Positions 7,614-14,513 of a stretch of 16,460 nt of DNA are shown here, one piece after another. The stretch spans positions 1 to 16,460 of the forward strand of contig CADBMO010000117.1 in the NCBI GenBank assembly GCA_902795755.1, read 5' to 3'. Origin of the DNA: an uncultured Erysipelotrichaceae bacterium. GTDB lineage: Bacteria > Bacillota_I > Bacilli_A > RF39 > UBA660. Position numbers and translations under genes: made by a program. Position 1 is the first letter of the stretch. The number at the start of each line of letters is the position of its first letter. The notes beneath the pieces are model-generated. The model did not search any database, was not told the DNA's origin, and was given only the letters and a program-made list of their open reading frames with translations.

Positions 7614-8705
7614 ATGCTAGATAAGGCATTAGAATTATTAAAAATATTTTACGACAACAAATATGAGGCGTACATAGTGGGAGGGTTTGTTAGAGATTAT
7701 ATATTAGGAAAAGAAAGTACGGATATTGATATTGCAACTAGTGCAACACCTAGAGAAATTCAAAGCATTTTTAAAGACGTTAAGCTACCTTTTGAAGAAT
7801 ATGGGTCTGTTCATTTAACATATAAAAAGGTATCATTTGAAATTACAACATTTAGAATGGACTTATCATATTCAAATAATAGACATCCTTCACAAATTGT
7901 ATATACTGATAAATTAGAAATAGATTTAAAAAGACGCGACTTTACAATGAATACTTTATGTATGGATAAAGATAAAAACGTTATTGATCTTTTAGGTGGT
8001 ATAAAAGATGTTAAAAATCACGTTATAAAGTGTGTTGGAAATCCGGATAAAAGGTTAAAGGAGGATGCTTTAAGGATACTTAGAGCAGTACGTTTTGCAA
8101 CAGTATTAGATTTTAATTTGGATTATGATTTAAAAAGTGCAATTGGTAGTAATAAGGAATTATTAAAAAATTTATCATTTTATCGTAAAAAACAGGAGTT
8201 AAATAAAATATTTTCTTCAGTAAATGCAATAAATGGTATTAAGTTAATTAAAAAGTTTAAACTTGATGAATATTTAGATATTAATATTAATGATAAAATA
8301 ATAAAGACAAATGATCCAATAGGAATGTGGGCTCAAGTTAATCCGTGTGATGAGTATCAATTTACAAATAATGAAAAAGAGTATATTGAGACTATTAGAC
8401 GCCTTTTAAAGGACAAAATGATATCTGACATGGAATTATATAAAGAAGGCACTTATGTATGCTATATAGCGGGTCAAATACTAGGTATACCAGAAGTTGA
8501 GATATATGATAGATTTGATAAATTACCAATCACTAAAAGTGATGATGTATGTATGAATCCAAAAGAAATTATTGAGTATTTAAAATTAGAAGATAAAAGT
8601 AAAATAAAAGATATATTTAGAGATATTGAAACTAAAATTATAAATAGAGAATTACAAAATACTAATAAAGATATTAAGAAGTATTTAGATAAAAAGTATA
8701 ATTAG
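7614..8705 (+). CDS. cca: CCA tRNA nucleotidyltransferase
   Basis: A 363-residue class II nucleotidyltransferase that adds or repairs the 3' CCA of tRNAs. The catalytic head has GGFVRD (23-28) and TDIDIAT with D37 and D39 as metal ligands. These are followed by the family motifs RRDFTMNTLC, DLLGG, and GNPDKRLKEDALRILRAVRF. There is no HD phosphohydrolase domain, as in Bacillus-type enzymes. Bacillus Cca is about 397 residues, so this one is slightly shorter. The start is ATG 7614, six bases after GGTGAT (7602-7607). An in-frame GTG at 7599 would add five residues and would begin upstream of the predicted transcription start, so it is unlikely. Confidence 0.9.
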   Translation: MLDKALELLKIFYDNKYEAYIVGGFVRDYILGKESTDIDIATSATPREIQSIFKDVKLPFEEYGSVHLTYKKVSFEITTFRMDLSYSNNRHPSQIVYTDKLEIDLKRRDFTMNTLCMDKDKNVIDLLGGIKDVKNHVIKCVGNPDKRLKEDALRILRAVRFATVLDFNLDYDLKSAIGSNKELLKNLSFYRKKQELNKIFSSVNAINGIKLIKKFKLDEYLDININDKIIKTNDPIGMWAQVNPCDEYQFTNNEKEYIETIRRLLKDKMISDMELYKEGTYVCYIAGQILGIPEVEIYDRFDKLPITKSDDVCMNPKEIIEYLKLEDKSKIKDIFRDIETKIINRELQNTNKDIKKYLDKKYN

Positions 8706-8708
8706 TAA

Positions 8709-8737
8709 TTTACATCTTATTTTTGTCATGTTATAAT
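8709..8737 (+). promoter_or_regulatory. Promoter of dnaD
   Basis: TTTACA (8709-8714), 17 nt, then TATAAT (8732-8737) preceded by TGt. This is the best sigma-A-type promoter in the window, apart from dinD and gpsB. It begins 4 nt after the cca stop codon; the predicted leader is about 15 nt. Confidence 0.8.
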
Positions 8738-8758
8738 ATGTAACTACAAGGAGCATAT

Positions 8759-9400
8759 ATGAAAAAGGATATATTATTAGAGCAATTAAGAAATGAAAAT
8801 CATTATACTATTCCAAAGTATTTGATTACCAATTTAAAAAAGTTTAAGCTAGATTTAAACTCTTTTGTTGTGCTTATTTATCTTTTGAATCATAGAAATA
8901 AAGATGTATTTAATTATAAATCTATAATGAGTAATTTAAACTTATCTGAAAAAGAAGTGCTTAATGCAATTGATCTATTAAAGGATAAAAAACTATTATC
9001 TATTGATATGGTAAAAAATGATAAGGGGATTATAGAAGAAAGATTAAACATTGACTCTTTTTATGAAATATCATTTTCTGCTCTTTTAGAAAAAGAAAAT
9101 AAAAACGATGATAAAAACTTATATGATATATTTGAACAAGAATTTGGTAGGACATTATCTCCAATTGAATATGAAATAATAAATGGTTGGGTATCTTCTA
9201 ATATTAAAGAAGAATTAATATTAGGTGCTTTAAAAGAAGCAGTATTTAATGGGGTTAATAATCTAAGATATATTGATAAAATTCTTTATGAATGGAATAA
9301 AAAAGGAATAAAAAATGTTAAAGATATAGAAAAGAGAAGAAAAAAAGAAGACGACGAAGAATTAAATGAAGATTATGATTATGATTGGTTAAATGAATAA
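8759..9400 (+). CDS. dnaD: DnaD-family replication initiation protein
   Basis: A 213-residue primosome protein that helps DnaA and DnaB load the replicative helicase. The N-terminal winged-helix domain (about 16-105) contains YLLNHRNKDVFNYKSIMSNLNLS, with a helix-turn-helix followed by a lysine-rich wing. The C-terminal DnaD domain (about 120-195) starts LYDIFEQEFGRTLSPIEYEII and carries the YxxxIxxxW signature as Y171, I175 and W179. The tail (196-213) is acidic and Asp/Glu/Tyr-rich. AAGGAG at 8748-8753 fixes the start. Its position near recU-ponA matches Bacillus, but here dnaD converges on ponA, and nth and ypoC, found between them in Bacillus, are absent. Confidence 0.87.
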   Translation: MKKDILLEQLRNENHYTIPKYLITNLKKFKLDLNSFVVLIYLLNHRNKDVFNYKSIMSNLNLSEKEVLNAIDLLKDKKLLSIDMVKNDKGIIEERLNIDSFYEISFSALLEKENKNDDKNLYDIFEQEFGRTLSPIEYEIINGWVSSNIKEELILGALKEAVFNGVNNLRYIDKILYEWNKKGIKNVKDIEKRRKKEDDEELNEDYDYDWLNE

Positions 9401-9403
9401 ATA

Positions 9404-9430
9404 AAAAATGCCTTGTTAAAAGGCATTTTT
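9404..9430. terminator. Bidirectional terminator between dnaD and ponA
   Basis: A perfect 11-bp stem: AAAAATGCCTT (9404-9414) with AAGGCATTTTT (9420-9430), loop GTTAA. Both strands end in T runs, so it should stop dnaD transcripts on the + strand and recU-ponA transcripts on the - strand. Confidence 0.88.
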
Positions 9431-9437
9431 ATTATGA

Positions 9438-12173
9438 TTACATACCATAATCATCAACGATTACACTTCTAGATACTTCTTTAGAAGTTCCTGAATAAGT
9501 AATTCTATATTTTATTGTATAAGTACCTGCAACTGATGTATTAACGTTATTTTCGATAGTTTCAATTTTACAATTATCTGTAATATCAACACCATTTTGT
9601 AATACTATTATTGGTTTGTTATCATTAAACGTTGATCCGATTTGTACGTTACTATTACTTGCTTTTATCTCAAAATCTGAAGTTATAGTAACATTTACTG
9701 TAGCACCTCTACTTCGATTGTTTTTGTAGTTAGAAAATGCTGTGTATACAACGTACACTGGATTAGCATAATCAGTTTTATGTGTATATGAATTACCTGA
9801 CGTAGTTCCAACGTATACTTCTTTTCCCGAGGATCCATTTTTAACATATATATCATAACCTATAGTTCCATAACCATCTTCTGACTCTATGTTAAGCATA
9901 TCTTCAGCACTTAAGCCATGCCATGAAAGTGTTACGGTACCACCAGATATTTTTGCTGATAATCCACTTACACTAGGTAACGTAGTAGTTTCAGCAACTT
10001 GTCCATAATCCTTAGGCCCAGTTCCTTTTCTAAATAGTCCTAACACTCCACCTTGTCCTGATGCACGTTTTAGAGGTGTAGAACCAGGAACCACATATAT
10101 TTCTTCAATACTACTAGGCCTTTTAAATGTAGAGCCATCTTTATCAAACAAATTATTAGCTAAATTCTTATAAAAGCTATCACGTGTTGACCAAGATGAT
10201 TGAGTATTATATGCATCTTTATATATTCTATCATAACCATACCACATTGTAAGTGCATATTTAGATGTATATCCACATACCCATAAGTCATTTAAAGCCC
10301 TTGATGATAATCCGTTTGCTCTAATTGTTTCCTTAGAAAAGTTTGTTGTACCAGTTTTAGCAGCAACATCAACGCCGTTAATACCAGCAGCAGAATATGC
10401 CATACCATAAGGATCTTGGGCTGACCAATGAAGTGCATATGTAATTATATATGCAGTAGAATCTTGCATAACTCTTTCCTTTTTGAAATTACTTTCAATA
10501 ACTTCATCAGTTTCTTTATATACAAATTTCTTAATTGTATGAGGTTTTATATAATAACCACCATTTGAAAATGCTCCATATGCACCAGCCATGGTCATAG
10601 GACTATTTCTTGATTCTCCTTTTTTAGTAGAACCTGTAAATGCTCCAATTGCATGAGCTTCGTGTGCGCTACCATTTGATAACTCTGGTGTTAAGCCCAG
10701 TTTTTTAGCAAATGAAACTATTTTATCATTTCCTGCTTCTTTAGTAACCGTTTGGAATGTTTTTAAAGCGGTAATGTTTCTAGATAAACCAAGTGCTTGA
10801 TACATTGGAAGAGTTCCTTTGTATCCACCATCAGAGTTTGATATAGGTTTACCATTACTATAATGATATGGAGCATCAGTAATATAATTAACTGTTCCCC
10901 AACCAAGGTATTCAACCGCTGGACCATAGTCAAATATTGGCTTTGCTGTAGATCCTATTTGACGATTAGTCATTGTTGCAAAGTTATATGATCTTTGTGA
11001 GTTTTTATTTCTGCCAGCACCAACTGCTATAACTTCACCCTTAGCACTTTCTGTCATTACTATACCAGATTGTGCTTTTTCATTTTCCCAATTCCATGCT
11101 TCACCATTCATAACTTTATTAACAAAGTCTTGTTTATCTTTACGCATTGCTGTATAAACTCTAAGTGGCGTTGTGTATGGATTTAAATTATATTCGTTTT
11201 CTAATTCTTCAACAACCGTATCAACGTAACCTTGATATTCAGAATAAGTAGTTTCTGTTTTTACTGATTTTATTAATCTATCTATAGGTTGTGCTTCGGC
11301 AATTCTTTTTTCTTCTTTAGTAATATATCCATGTCTTTGCATTAAGTACAATACTGTTTTTCTTCTTGCTTCAGCTTTTTCAGGATAATTATATGGATCA
11401 TATGCTGCTGGTGCTTGGAATAATCCAGCTATAAATGCAGCTTCTGATAAGTTTATATCCTTAACTGATTTACCAAAGTAGTTTTGTGATGCTTGTTCAA
11501 CTCCGTAAGCACCATTTCCTAAATAAGAATCATTAACATAAAATTCAAGAATTTCTTTTTTTGTATATTTTCTCTCTACCTTAAATACCGCAAGGTATAT
11601 ATCAGTAAATTTTCTTGTTATACCTTGTATACCAGTAGATACGGTAGAAGTATAATTGTTCTTAACGATCTGCATTGTTAAGGTAGATGCTCCTCCGCCG
11701 CTTCTGCGTAGAAGCTGTTTAGCGGTTGCAACAGTAAATCTTCCAAGGTCAAAACCATTATGTTGGAAAAATTTTGAATCTTCTGTCGCAACTATTGCAT
11801 CAATTAAAACTTCTGGTAACTCATCATAAGATATTTCCGTTCTATTTTCATTACCTAGTTTAGCAATTATATTATTATCACTATCATATATTTCAGACAT
11901 ACTAGTAAACTTTAAGTTATTAGGATCAAAAGCTGGTGCTTTAATAATAATAACTATTGAAAGTAAAGTAAAAATTGCTACAAATGCAATAAGACCAGTT
12001 AGTACTAAGTTTAATACTAACTTTTTATTTTTACTCATTGTTTTAGTTTTTCTTTTCATTCCTGATTTTATTTCTGCCCCTTTACTAGCGGCGGCGTTAC
12101 TTATTCTTCTAACGTTTTTCCTAACCGTTGTTTTAACGTTTTTCTTAGGAGTAGTTCTTTTTTTCATTGCCAT
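9438..12173 (-). CDS. ponA: Class A penicillin-binding protein PBP1A
   Basis: A 911-residue bifunctional peptidoglycan synthase. A basic cytoplasmic tail (1-50) and one membrane anchor (about 52-78) precede the GT51 glycosyltransferase, with catalytic E131 in ATEDSKFFQHNGFD, then GGGASTLTMQIVKN (159-172) and the KKEILEFYVNDSYLGNGAYG motif. The penicillin-binding transpeptidase has STAK (408-411, nucleophile S408), SRN (464-466) and KTGT (606-609). After about 730 come a fibronectin type III-like domain (about 731-830) and a DUF5011-like Ig fold (about 831-911). GGAGGT lies at 12182-12187, inside the end of recU, seven bases before the start. The recU-ponA pairing is conserved in Bacilli. All catalytic residues are intact. 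Confidence 0.93.
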   Translation of the reverse strand: MAMKKRTTPKKNVKTTVRKNVRRISNAAASKGAEIKSGMKRKTKTMSKNKKLVLNLVLTGLIAFVAIFTLLSIVIIIKAPAFDPNNLKFTSMSEIYDSDNNIIAKLGNENRTEISYDELPEVLIDAIVATEDSKFFQHNGFDLGRFTVATAKQLLRRSGGGASTLTMQIVKNNYTSTVSTGIQGITRKFTDIYLAVFKVERKYTKKEILEFYVNDSYLGNGAYGVEQASQNYFGKSVKDINLSEAAFIAGLFQAPAAYDPYNYPEKAEARRKTVLYLMQRHGYITKEEKRIAEAQPIDRLIKSVKTETTYSEYQGYVDTVVEELENEYNLNPYTTPLRVYTAMRKDKQDFVNKVMNGEAWNWENEKAQSGIVMTESAKGEVIAVGAGRNKNSQRSYNFATMTNRQIGSTAKPIFDYGPAVEYLGWGTVNYITDAPYHYSNGKPISNSDGGYKGTLPMYQALGLSRNITALKTFQTVTKEAGNDKIVSFAKKLGLTPELSNGSAHEAHAIGAFTGSTKKGESRNSPMTMAGAYGAFSNGGYYIKPHTIKKFVYKETDEVIESNFKKERVMQDSTAYIITYALHWSAQDPYGMAYSAAGINGVDVAAKTGTTNFSKETIRANGLSSRALNDLWVCGYTSKYALTMWYGYDRIYKDAYNTQSSWSTRDSFYKNLANNLFDKDGSTFKRPSSIEEIYVVPGSTPLKRASGQGGVLGLFRKGTGPKDYGQVAETTTLPSVSGLSAKISGGTVTLSWHGLSAEDMLNIESEDGYGTIGYDIYVKNGSSGKEVYVGTTSGNSYTHKTDYANPVYVVYTAFSNYKNNRSRGATVNVTITSDFEIKASNSNVQIGSTFNDNKPIIVLQNGVDITDNCKIETIENNVNTSVAGTYTIKYRITYSGTSKEVSRSVIVDDYGM

Positions 12174-12175
12174 AA

Positions 12176-12751
12176 TTATTTACCTCCAAAATACATTTGA
12201 TTTATTACACTTAGATAATCTAATCTTGGTTCATATTTAACACTTATTATTTTACCATATTCTTCAAAAAAACTTAACGGAATTGACTTCCTTTTTTCAT
12301 TTTTTATAAATTCTTCAAGTTTTTCAGTAGATAAGTAAAAAGTTTTATCTAGTAGGTTAAACCTAACAATTACAAATGATATTGCACCATGGTTTTTAAC
12401 ATTAATTAAATGCTTTATTTGATGATCGTGTATATTTGATAATGAAAACGATGTTTTACTATTAGTTTCCTTCGCTTCAAAATCAATATATTTACCCTTA
12501 TATATACCATTGTAATCAGTTGTTGATGGTGTTAAAAAGTAACCTTCTTCAACCTTGTTTTTTGTATAATCTACTTTAACTAGTTTTATTGGTGTAGGCT
12601 TTTTATAGATATATGCAATATCTTTTACTCTATAATAATCATTTGATATGTTTATATCATTTTCTAATAACATACCACGGTTTTTATAACCTTGTTTTAT
12701 ATTATTTGTTTTAACCTTGTTAAATTTTATGTATGAGTAGTTAATTGCCAT
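12176..12751 (-). CDS. recU: Holliday junction resolvase RecU
   Basis: A 191-residue structure-specific endonuclease that cuts Holliday junctions and, in Bacillus, modulates RecA. The active site is visible: LTPSTTDYNGIYKGKYIDFEAKET, with D79 and the E92-x-K94 metal/catalytic pair. FSLSNIHDHQIKHL (101-114) and the C-terminal YLSVINQMYFGGK are also typical. Bacillus RecU is about 206 residues; the N-terminus here is a little shorter. The start follows GGTGAT (minus strand, 12760-12755) and a short leader. It is the first gene of recU-ponA, whose stop lies two bases before the ponA start codon. Confidence 0.92.
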   Translation of the reverse strand: MAINYSYIKFNKVKTNNIKQGYKNRGMLLENDINISNDYYRVKDIAYIYKKPTPIKLVKVDYTKNKVEEGYFLTPSTTDYNGIYKGKYIDFEAKETNSKTSFSLSNIHDHQIKHLINVKNHGAISFVIVRFNLLDKTFYLSTEKLEEFIKNEKRKSIPLSFFEEYGKIISVKYEPRLDYLSVINQMYFGGK

Positions 12752-12766
12752 ATAATCACCATTAAA

Positions 12767-12772
12767 ATTATA
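12767..12772 (-). promoter_or_regulatory. -10 element of the recU-ponA promoter
   Basis: On the minus strand TATAAT (12772-12767) lies 15 nt before the recU start codon. The -35 position at 17 nt holds only a weak TGTTAA. It follows the short-leader pattern of other genes here. Confidence 0.55.
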
Positions 12773-12843
12773 CTACAAAAACGAGTATTTTAACATAATA
12801 AAATGATAAGAAATGTCGATTTTATTTTTAACTGTTTTTTTTG

Positions 12844-12852
12844 TGATATATT
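12844..12852 (+). promoter_or_regulatory. Extended -10 promoter of the small ORF/holin-like pair
   Basis: TG-a-TATATT lies 16 nt before ATG 12869. No good -35 is seen at 17 nt. AGGAGGG at 12859-12865 follows directly, so the predicted leader is about 10 nt. The 117-bp gap between the recU and small-ORF start codons holds these two divergent promoters and nothing else I can name. Confidence 0.45.
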
Positions 12853-12868
12853 GCTAATAGGAGGGACC

Positions 12869-12961
12869 ATGGATAACATATTTTTATTAATTTTATTTGA
12901 TGACTTATTAGAAAATGTTAAAGAGGTAAAAGAAAAATATATACTACATAATATTAAATAG
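12869..12961 (+). CDS. Small 30-residue ORF, unknown function
   Basis: Encodes 30 residues: MDNIFLLILFDDLLENV followed by a charged, probably helical second half (KEVKEKYILHNIK). I do not recognise it. It is worth calling because it has one of the strongest ribosome binding sites in the window (AGGAGGG at 12859-12865, three bases before ATG), its own extended -10 box, and ends exactly where the binding site of the next gene begins. It may be a small lysis or toxin-like peptide, or a leader peptide controlling translation of the holin-like gene. The hydrophobic part is too short and broken by two Asp residues to be a confident membrane segment. Confidence 0.5.
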   Translation: MDNIFLLILFDDLLENVKEVKEKYILHNIK

Positions 12962-12969
12962 GTGATTAT

Positions 12970-13239
12970 GTGGACAAAATAAAAGAAATATATAATGTTT
13001 TACCTTACATTATTGCAATATGTATTGTTTTAAATATACTTGGTAATACTATAAAAATGACGTTTAAAATACCAACTAAATACATTATATGGATACTACT
13101 GCTAACAAGCATATTAATTAATTTTATATTTTTTGAAATAAGCTTTGAAAGTTTATTTATTGCATTTGTTTCTTTTAGTTTTTCAGTATCTTCTTATGAT
13201 CTTGTTAAATCATCTAGGAAATTGATTAGAAAGAAGTAA
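12970..13239 (+). CDS. Holin-like small membrane protein
   Basis: An 89-residue protein with three hydrophobic segments (about 8-28, 37-53 and 57-75) and a basic tail (KSSRKLIRKK). Size, topology and the central pattern lpyiiaicivLnilGntiK..fkIPtkyIiwiLl resemble phage holins of the Hol44/holin 5_2 type, which form membrane lesions for endolysin release. The start is GTG 12970, directly after AGGTGAT (12960-12966), which overlaps the stop codon of the 30-codon ORF; the two are surely co-translated. No endolysin or other phage gene is nearby, so it may be a domesticated holin, part of a small lysis device, or simply an unrelated membrane protein. Family assignment is from pattern only. Confidence 0.55.
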   Translation: MDKIKEIYNVLPYIIAICIVLNILGNTIKMTFKIPTKYIIWILLLTSILINFIFFEISFESLFIAFVSFSFSVSSYDLVKSSRKLIRKK

Positions 13240-13246
13240 AAAAATA

Positions 13247-13275
13247 TTGACTAGCGTACAAATGTATGGTATATT
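13247..13275 (+). promoter_or_regulatory. Promoter of dinD
   Basis: TTGACT (13247-13252), 17 nt, then TATATT (13270-13275), with TGg before the -10. A LexA-type operator fills most of the spacer. A G-rich ribosome binding site (AAGGGGGG, ending at 13290) lies six bases before the start codon. Confidence 0.8.
13255..13268 (+). promoter_or_regulatory. LexA-type SOS operator in the dinD promoter
   Basis: CGTACAAATGTATG matches the Gram-positive SOS box (CGAACATATGTTCG-like; 12 of 14 against CGAACAAATGTTTG). The two differences are symmetric (third and twelfth positions), which keeps the dyad. It lies between -35 and -10, where bound LexA would block RNA polymerase. The lexA gene itself is not in the window. 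Confidence 0.7.
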
Positions 13276-13296
13276 TTATATTAAGGGGGGATCAAA

Positions 13297-14175
13297 ATGA
13301 ATAGCATAGAAAAATACACCGAAAAAATATTTGATCAAATAAAATGTATCGATGAAAATGGTAATGAATATTGGGAGGCAAGAGAACTACAAAAGGTATT
13401 AGGTTACAAAGAATGGAGACTATTTTCTGCTATAATTGAAAAGGCTCAGGTATCTTGTGCACAAAGTAATAACAACATAAATTACAATTTTGGGGTTTAC
13501 TCCAAAATTGTAAAAACAGGGGTATCGAACAAACCAATTATTGATTACAAATTAAGCCGTTATGCTTGCTATTTAATAGTTCAAAATGCTAATCCCAGAT
13601 ATAAGGAAGTAGCATTAGGGCAGACCTATTTTGCAATTCAAACAAGAAAGATGGAATTAAACGAAGCGGAATATGATAAACTAACTGAGGATGAAAAAAG
13701 ATTGTATAGAAGAAAACAAACAAAAGATGGAAATAGAATACTATATAAGATTGCAGTGAAGAAAGGTGTTAAAAACTTTGATAAATTTACGAACGCTGGG
13801 TATAAAGGTTTATATAATGGTGAAACAGCAGATGATATTGCTAAAAGGAAAGGTTTAAGGTATAGAGAAAATATATTAGATAATATGGGAAGTGCTGAGC
13901 TAGGTGCTAACGTATTTAGGATAACGCAAACCGAGGCACTATTAGAAAAACAGCAAAAACCAAGTGAGAAAAAAGCAACCAACACACATTATATTGTTGG
14001 CAAAACAATTAGAAAAGCAATAGAAAAACTTGATGGTATAATGCCTGAAGACTTACCTACACCAAAAAAATCAATTAAAGAAATAGAAAAAAGCAAGAAA
14101 ATATCTTTAAGAGAAAGAATTGATAATTATGAAGGACCAAACTTAGCAAAGGAGTTTTCTTGGGAAGAACACTAG
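13297..14175 (+). CDS. dinD: DNA damage-inducible protein DinD
   Basis: A 292-residue homologue of E. coli DinD (274 residues). The E. coli protein is part of the SOS regulon and inhibits RecA strand exchange in vitro. The BRO-N-like N-terminal half includes WEARELQKVLGYKEWRLF (26-43) and the hallmark LSRYACYLIVQNANP (86-100) followed by LGQTYFAIQTR (107-117). The C-terminal half keeps KGLRYRENILDNMGSAELGANVFR, QTEALL, THYIVGKTIRKAI and the MPEDLPTPKKSIKE ending. Phage antirepressors share the BRO-N part, but the whole-length match favours DinD. The promoter has a LexA box, agreeing with the family's regulation. It lies one gene pair away from recU, another RecA-linked gene. It ends inside its own terminator. 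Residues 63-73 are encoded by a strong DNA hairpin. Confidence 0.9.
   Translation: MNSIEKYTEKIFDQIKCIDENGNEYWEARELQKVLGYKEWRLFSAIIEKAQVSCAQSNNNINYNFGVYSKIVKTGVSNKPIIDYKLSRYACYLIVQNANPRYKEVALGQTYFAIQTRKMELNEAEYDKLTEDEKRLYRRKQTKDGNRILYKIAVKKGVKNFDKFTNAGYKGLYNGETADDIAKRKGLRYRENILDNMGSAELGANVFRITQTEALLEKQQKPSEKKATNTHYIVGKTIRKAIEKLDGIMPEDLPTPKKSIKEIEKSKKISLRERIDNYEGPNLAKEFSWEEH
13482..13513 (+). repeat. Strong inverted repeat inside dinD
   Basis: TTACAATTTTGG (13482-13493) and CCAAAATTGTAA (13502-13513) are perfect 12-bp inverted copies. The inner bases extend the stem by a G-T and a G-C pair, leaving a TTTA tetraloop. It is in the coding region (residues about 62-73). Confidence 0.7.
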
Positions 14176-14197
14176 ATTATTCTAGTGTTTTTCTTTT
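14168..14197 (+). terminator. Terminator of dinD, containing its stop codon
   Basis: AACACTAGA (14168-14176) pairs perfectly with TCTAGTGTT (14181-14189), loop TTAT, followed by TTT-C-TTTT. The dinD stop codon TAG (14173-14175) is in the 5' arm. Confidence 0.88.
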
Positions 14198-14208
14198 AAA
14201 CTTATTTA

Positions 14209-14217
14209 TGGTATTAT
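14209..14217 (+). promoter_or_regulatory. Extended -10 promoter of the ORF91-dapB-like-HAD operon
   Basis: TG-g-TATTAT lies 20 nt before ATG 14238 and just after the dinD terminator. The -35 position is covered by T-rich terminator tail and matches poorly. GGAGGT follows at 14228-14233. Confidence 0.5.
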
Positions 14218-14237
14218 AAAAGTGTATGGAGGTACTA

Positions 14238-14513
14238 ATGATAGATAATAGTGAAAAAACAAAGGCACAATTAGCAATGGAAAGGTTAGCAAGACCACTT
14301 TCGTCGTATCCAAGAACTGGAAAAATTGCAAAAACCATTTCATACGTTGATAAAAACAGATTATATAAGTCAATTGAACCTAAAATTAAACAAAATGAGA
14401 TTGAAAGAAGAGAAAGTGTTATCACGTCAGAAGGCGTTGTATTAGGAAACAAATATAAAGATGATTGTGCTGACAAAGAAATGAGGAATATAGATGTCAA
14501 AAGAAAAGGTTAG
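14238..14513 (+). CDS. Uncharacterised 91-residue basic protein
   Basis: I do not recognise this protein. It is soluble and highly charged, with no signal peptide or membrane segment: MIDNSEKTKAQLAMERLARPL, then SSYPRTGKIAKTISYVDKNR, then a Lys/Glu-rich helix-like part (about 46-62) and a Lys-rich C-terminus. The start is ATG 14238, four bases after GGAGGT (14228-14233); an upstream in-frame ATG at 14226 overlaps that binding site and is rejected. The 3' end overlaps the dapB-like gene by 20 nt, and the ribosome binding site of that gene (GAGGA, 14483-14487) is within this ORF, so the two are translationally linked. Function open. Confidence 0.75.
   Translation: MIDNSEKTKAQLAMERLARPLSSYPRTGKIAKTISYVDKNRLYKSIEPKIKQNEIERRESVITSEGVVLGNKYKDDCADKEMRNIDVKRKG

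Noticed and set aside
13638..13985. Open frame of 115 codons on the minus strand within dinD
   Set aside because: It is fully inside a confidently identified gene, has a hydrophobic low-complexity product typical of reverse-complemented A-rich coding DNA, and no supporting signals. The same holds for minus-strand frames at 2072-2266, 6205-6459, 14177-14500 and 14643-14900, and for the plus-strand frame 15575-15784 inside the HAD gene.
13297..14175. dinD as a phage antirepressor and thus proof of a prophage
   Set aside because: The BRO-N half is shared with antirepressors, but the whole length follows DinD and no phage structural or integrase gene is in the window.
14310..14330. PRTG in ORF91 as a sortase signal
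   Set aside because: It is near the N-terminus of a soluble protein with no signal peptide, membrane segment or charged tail after it.
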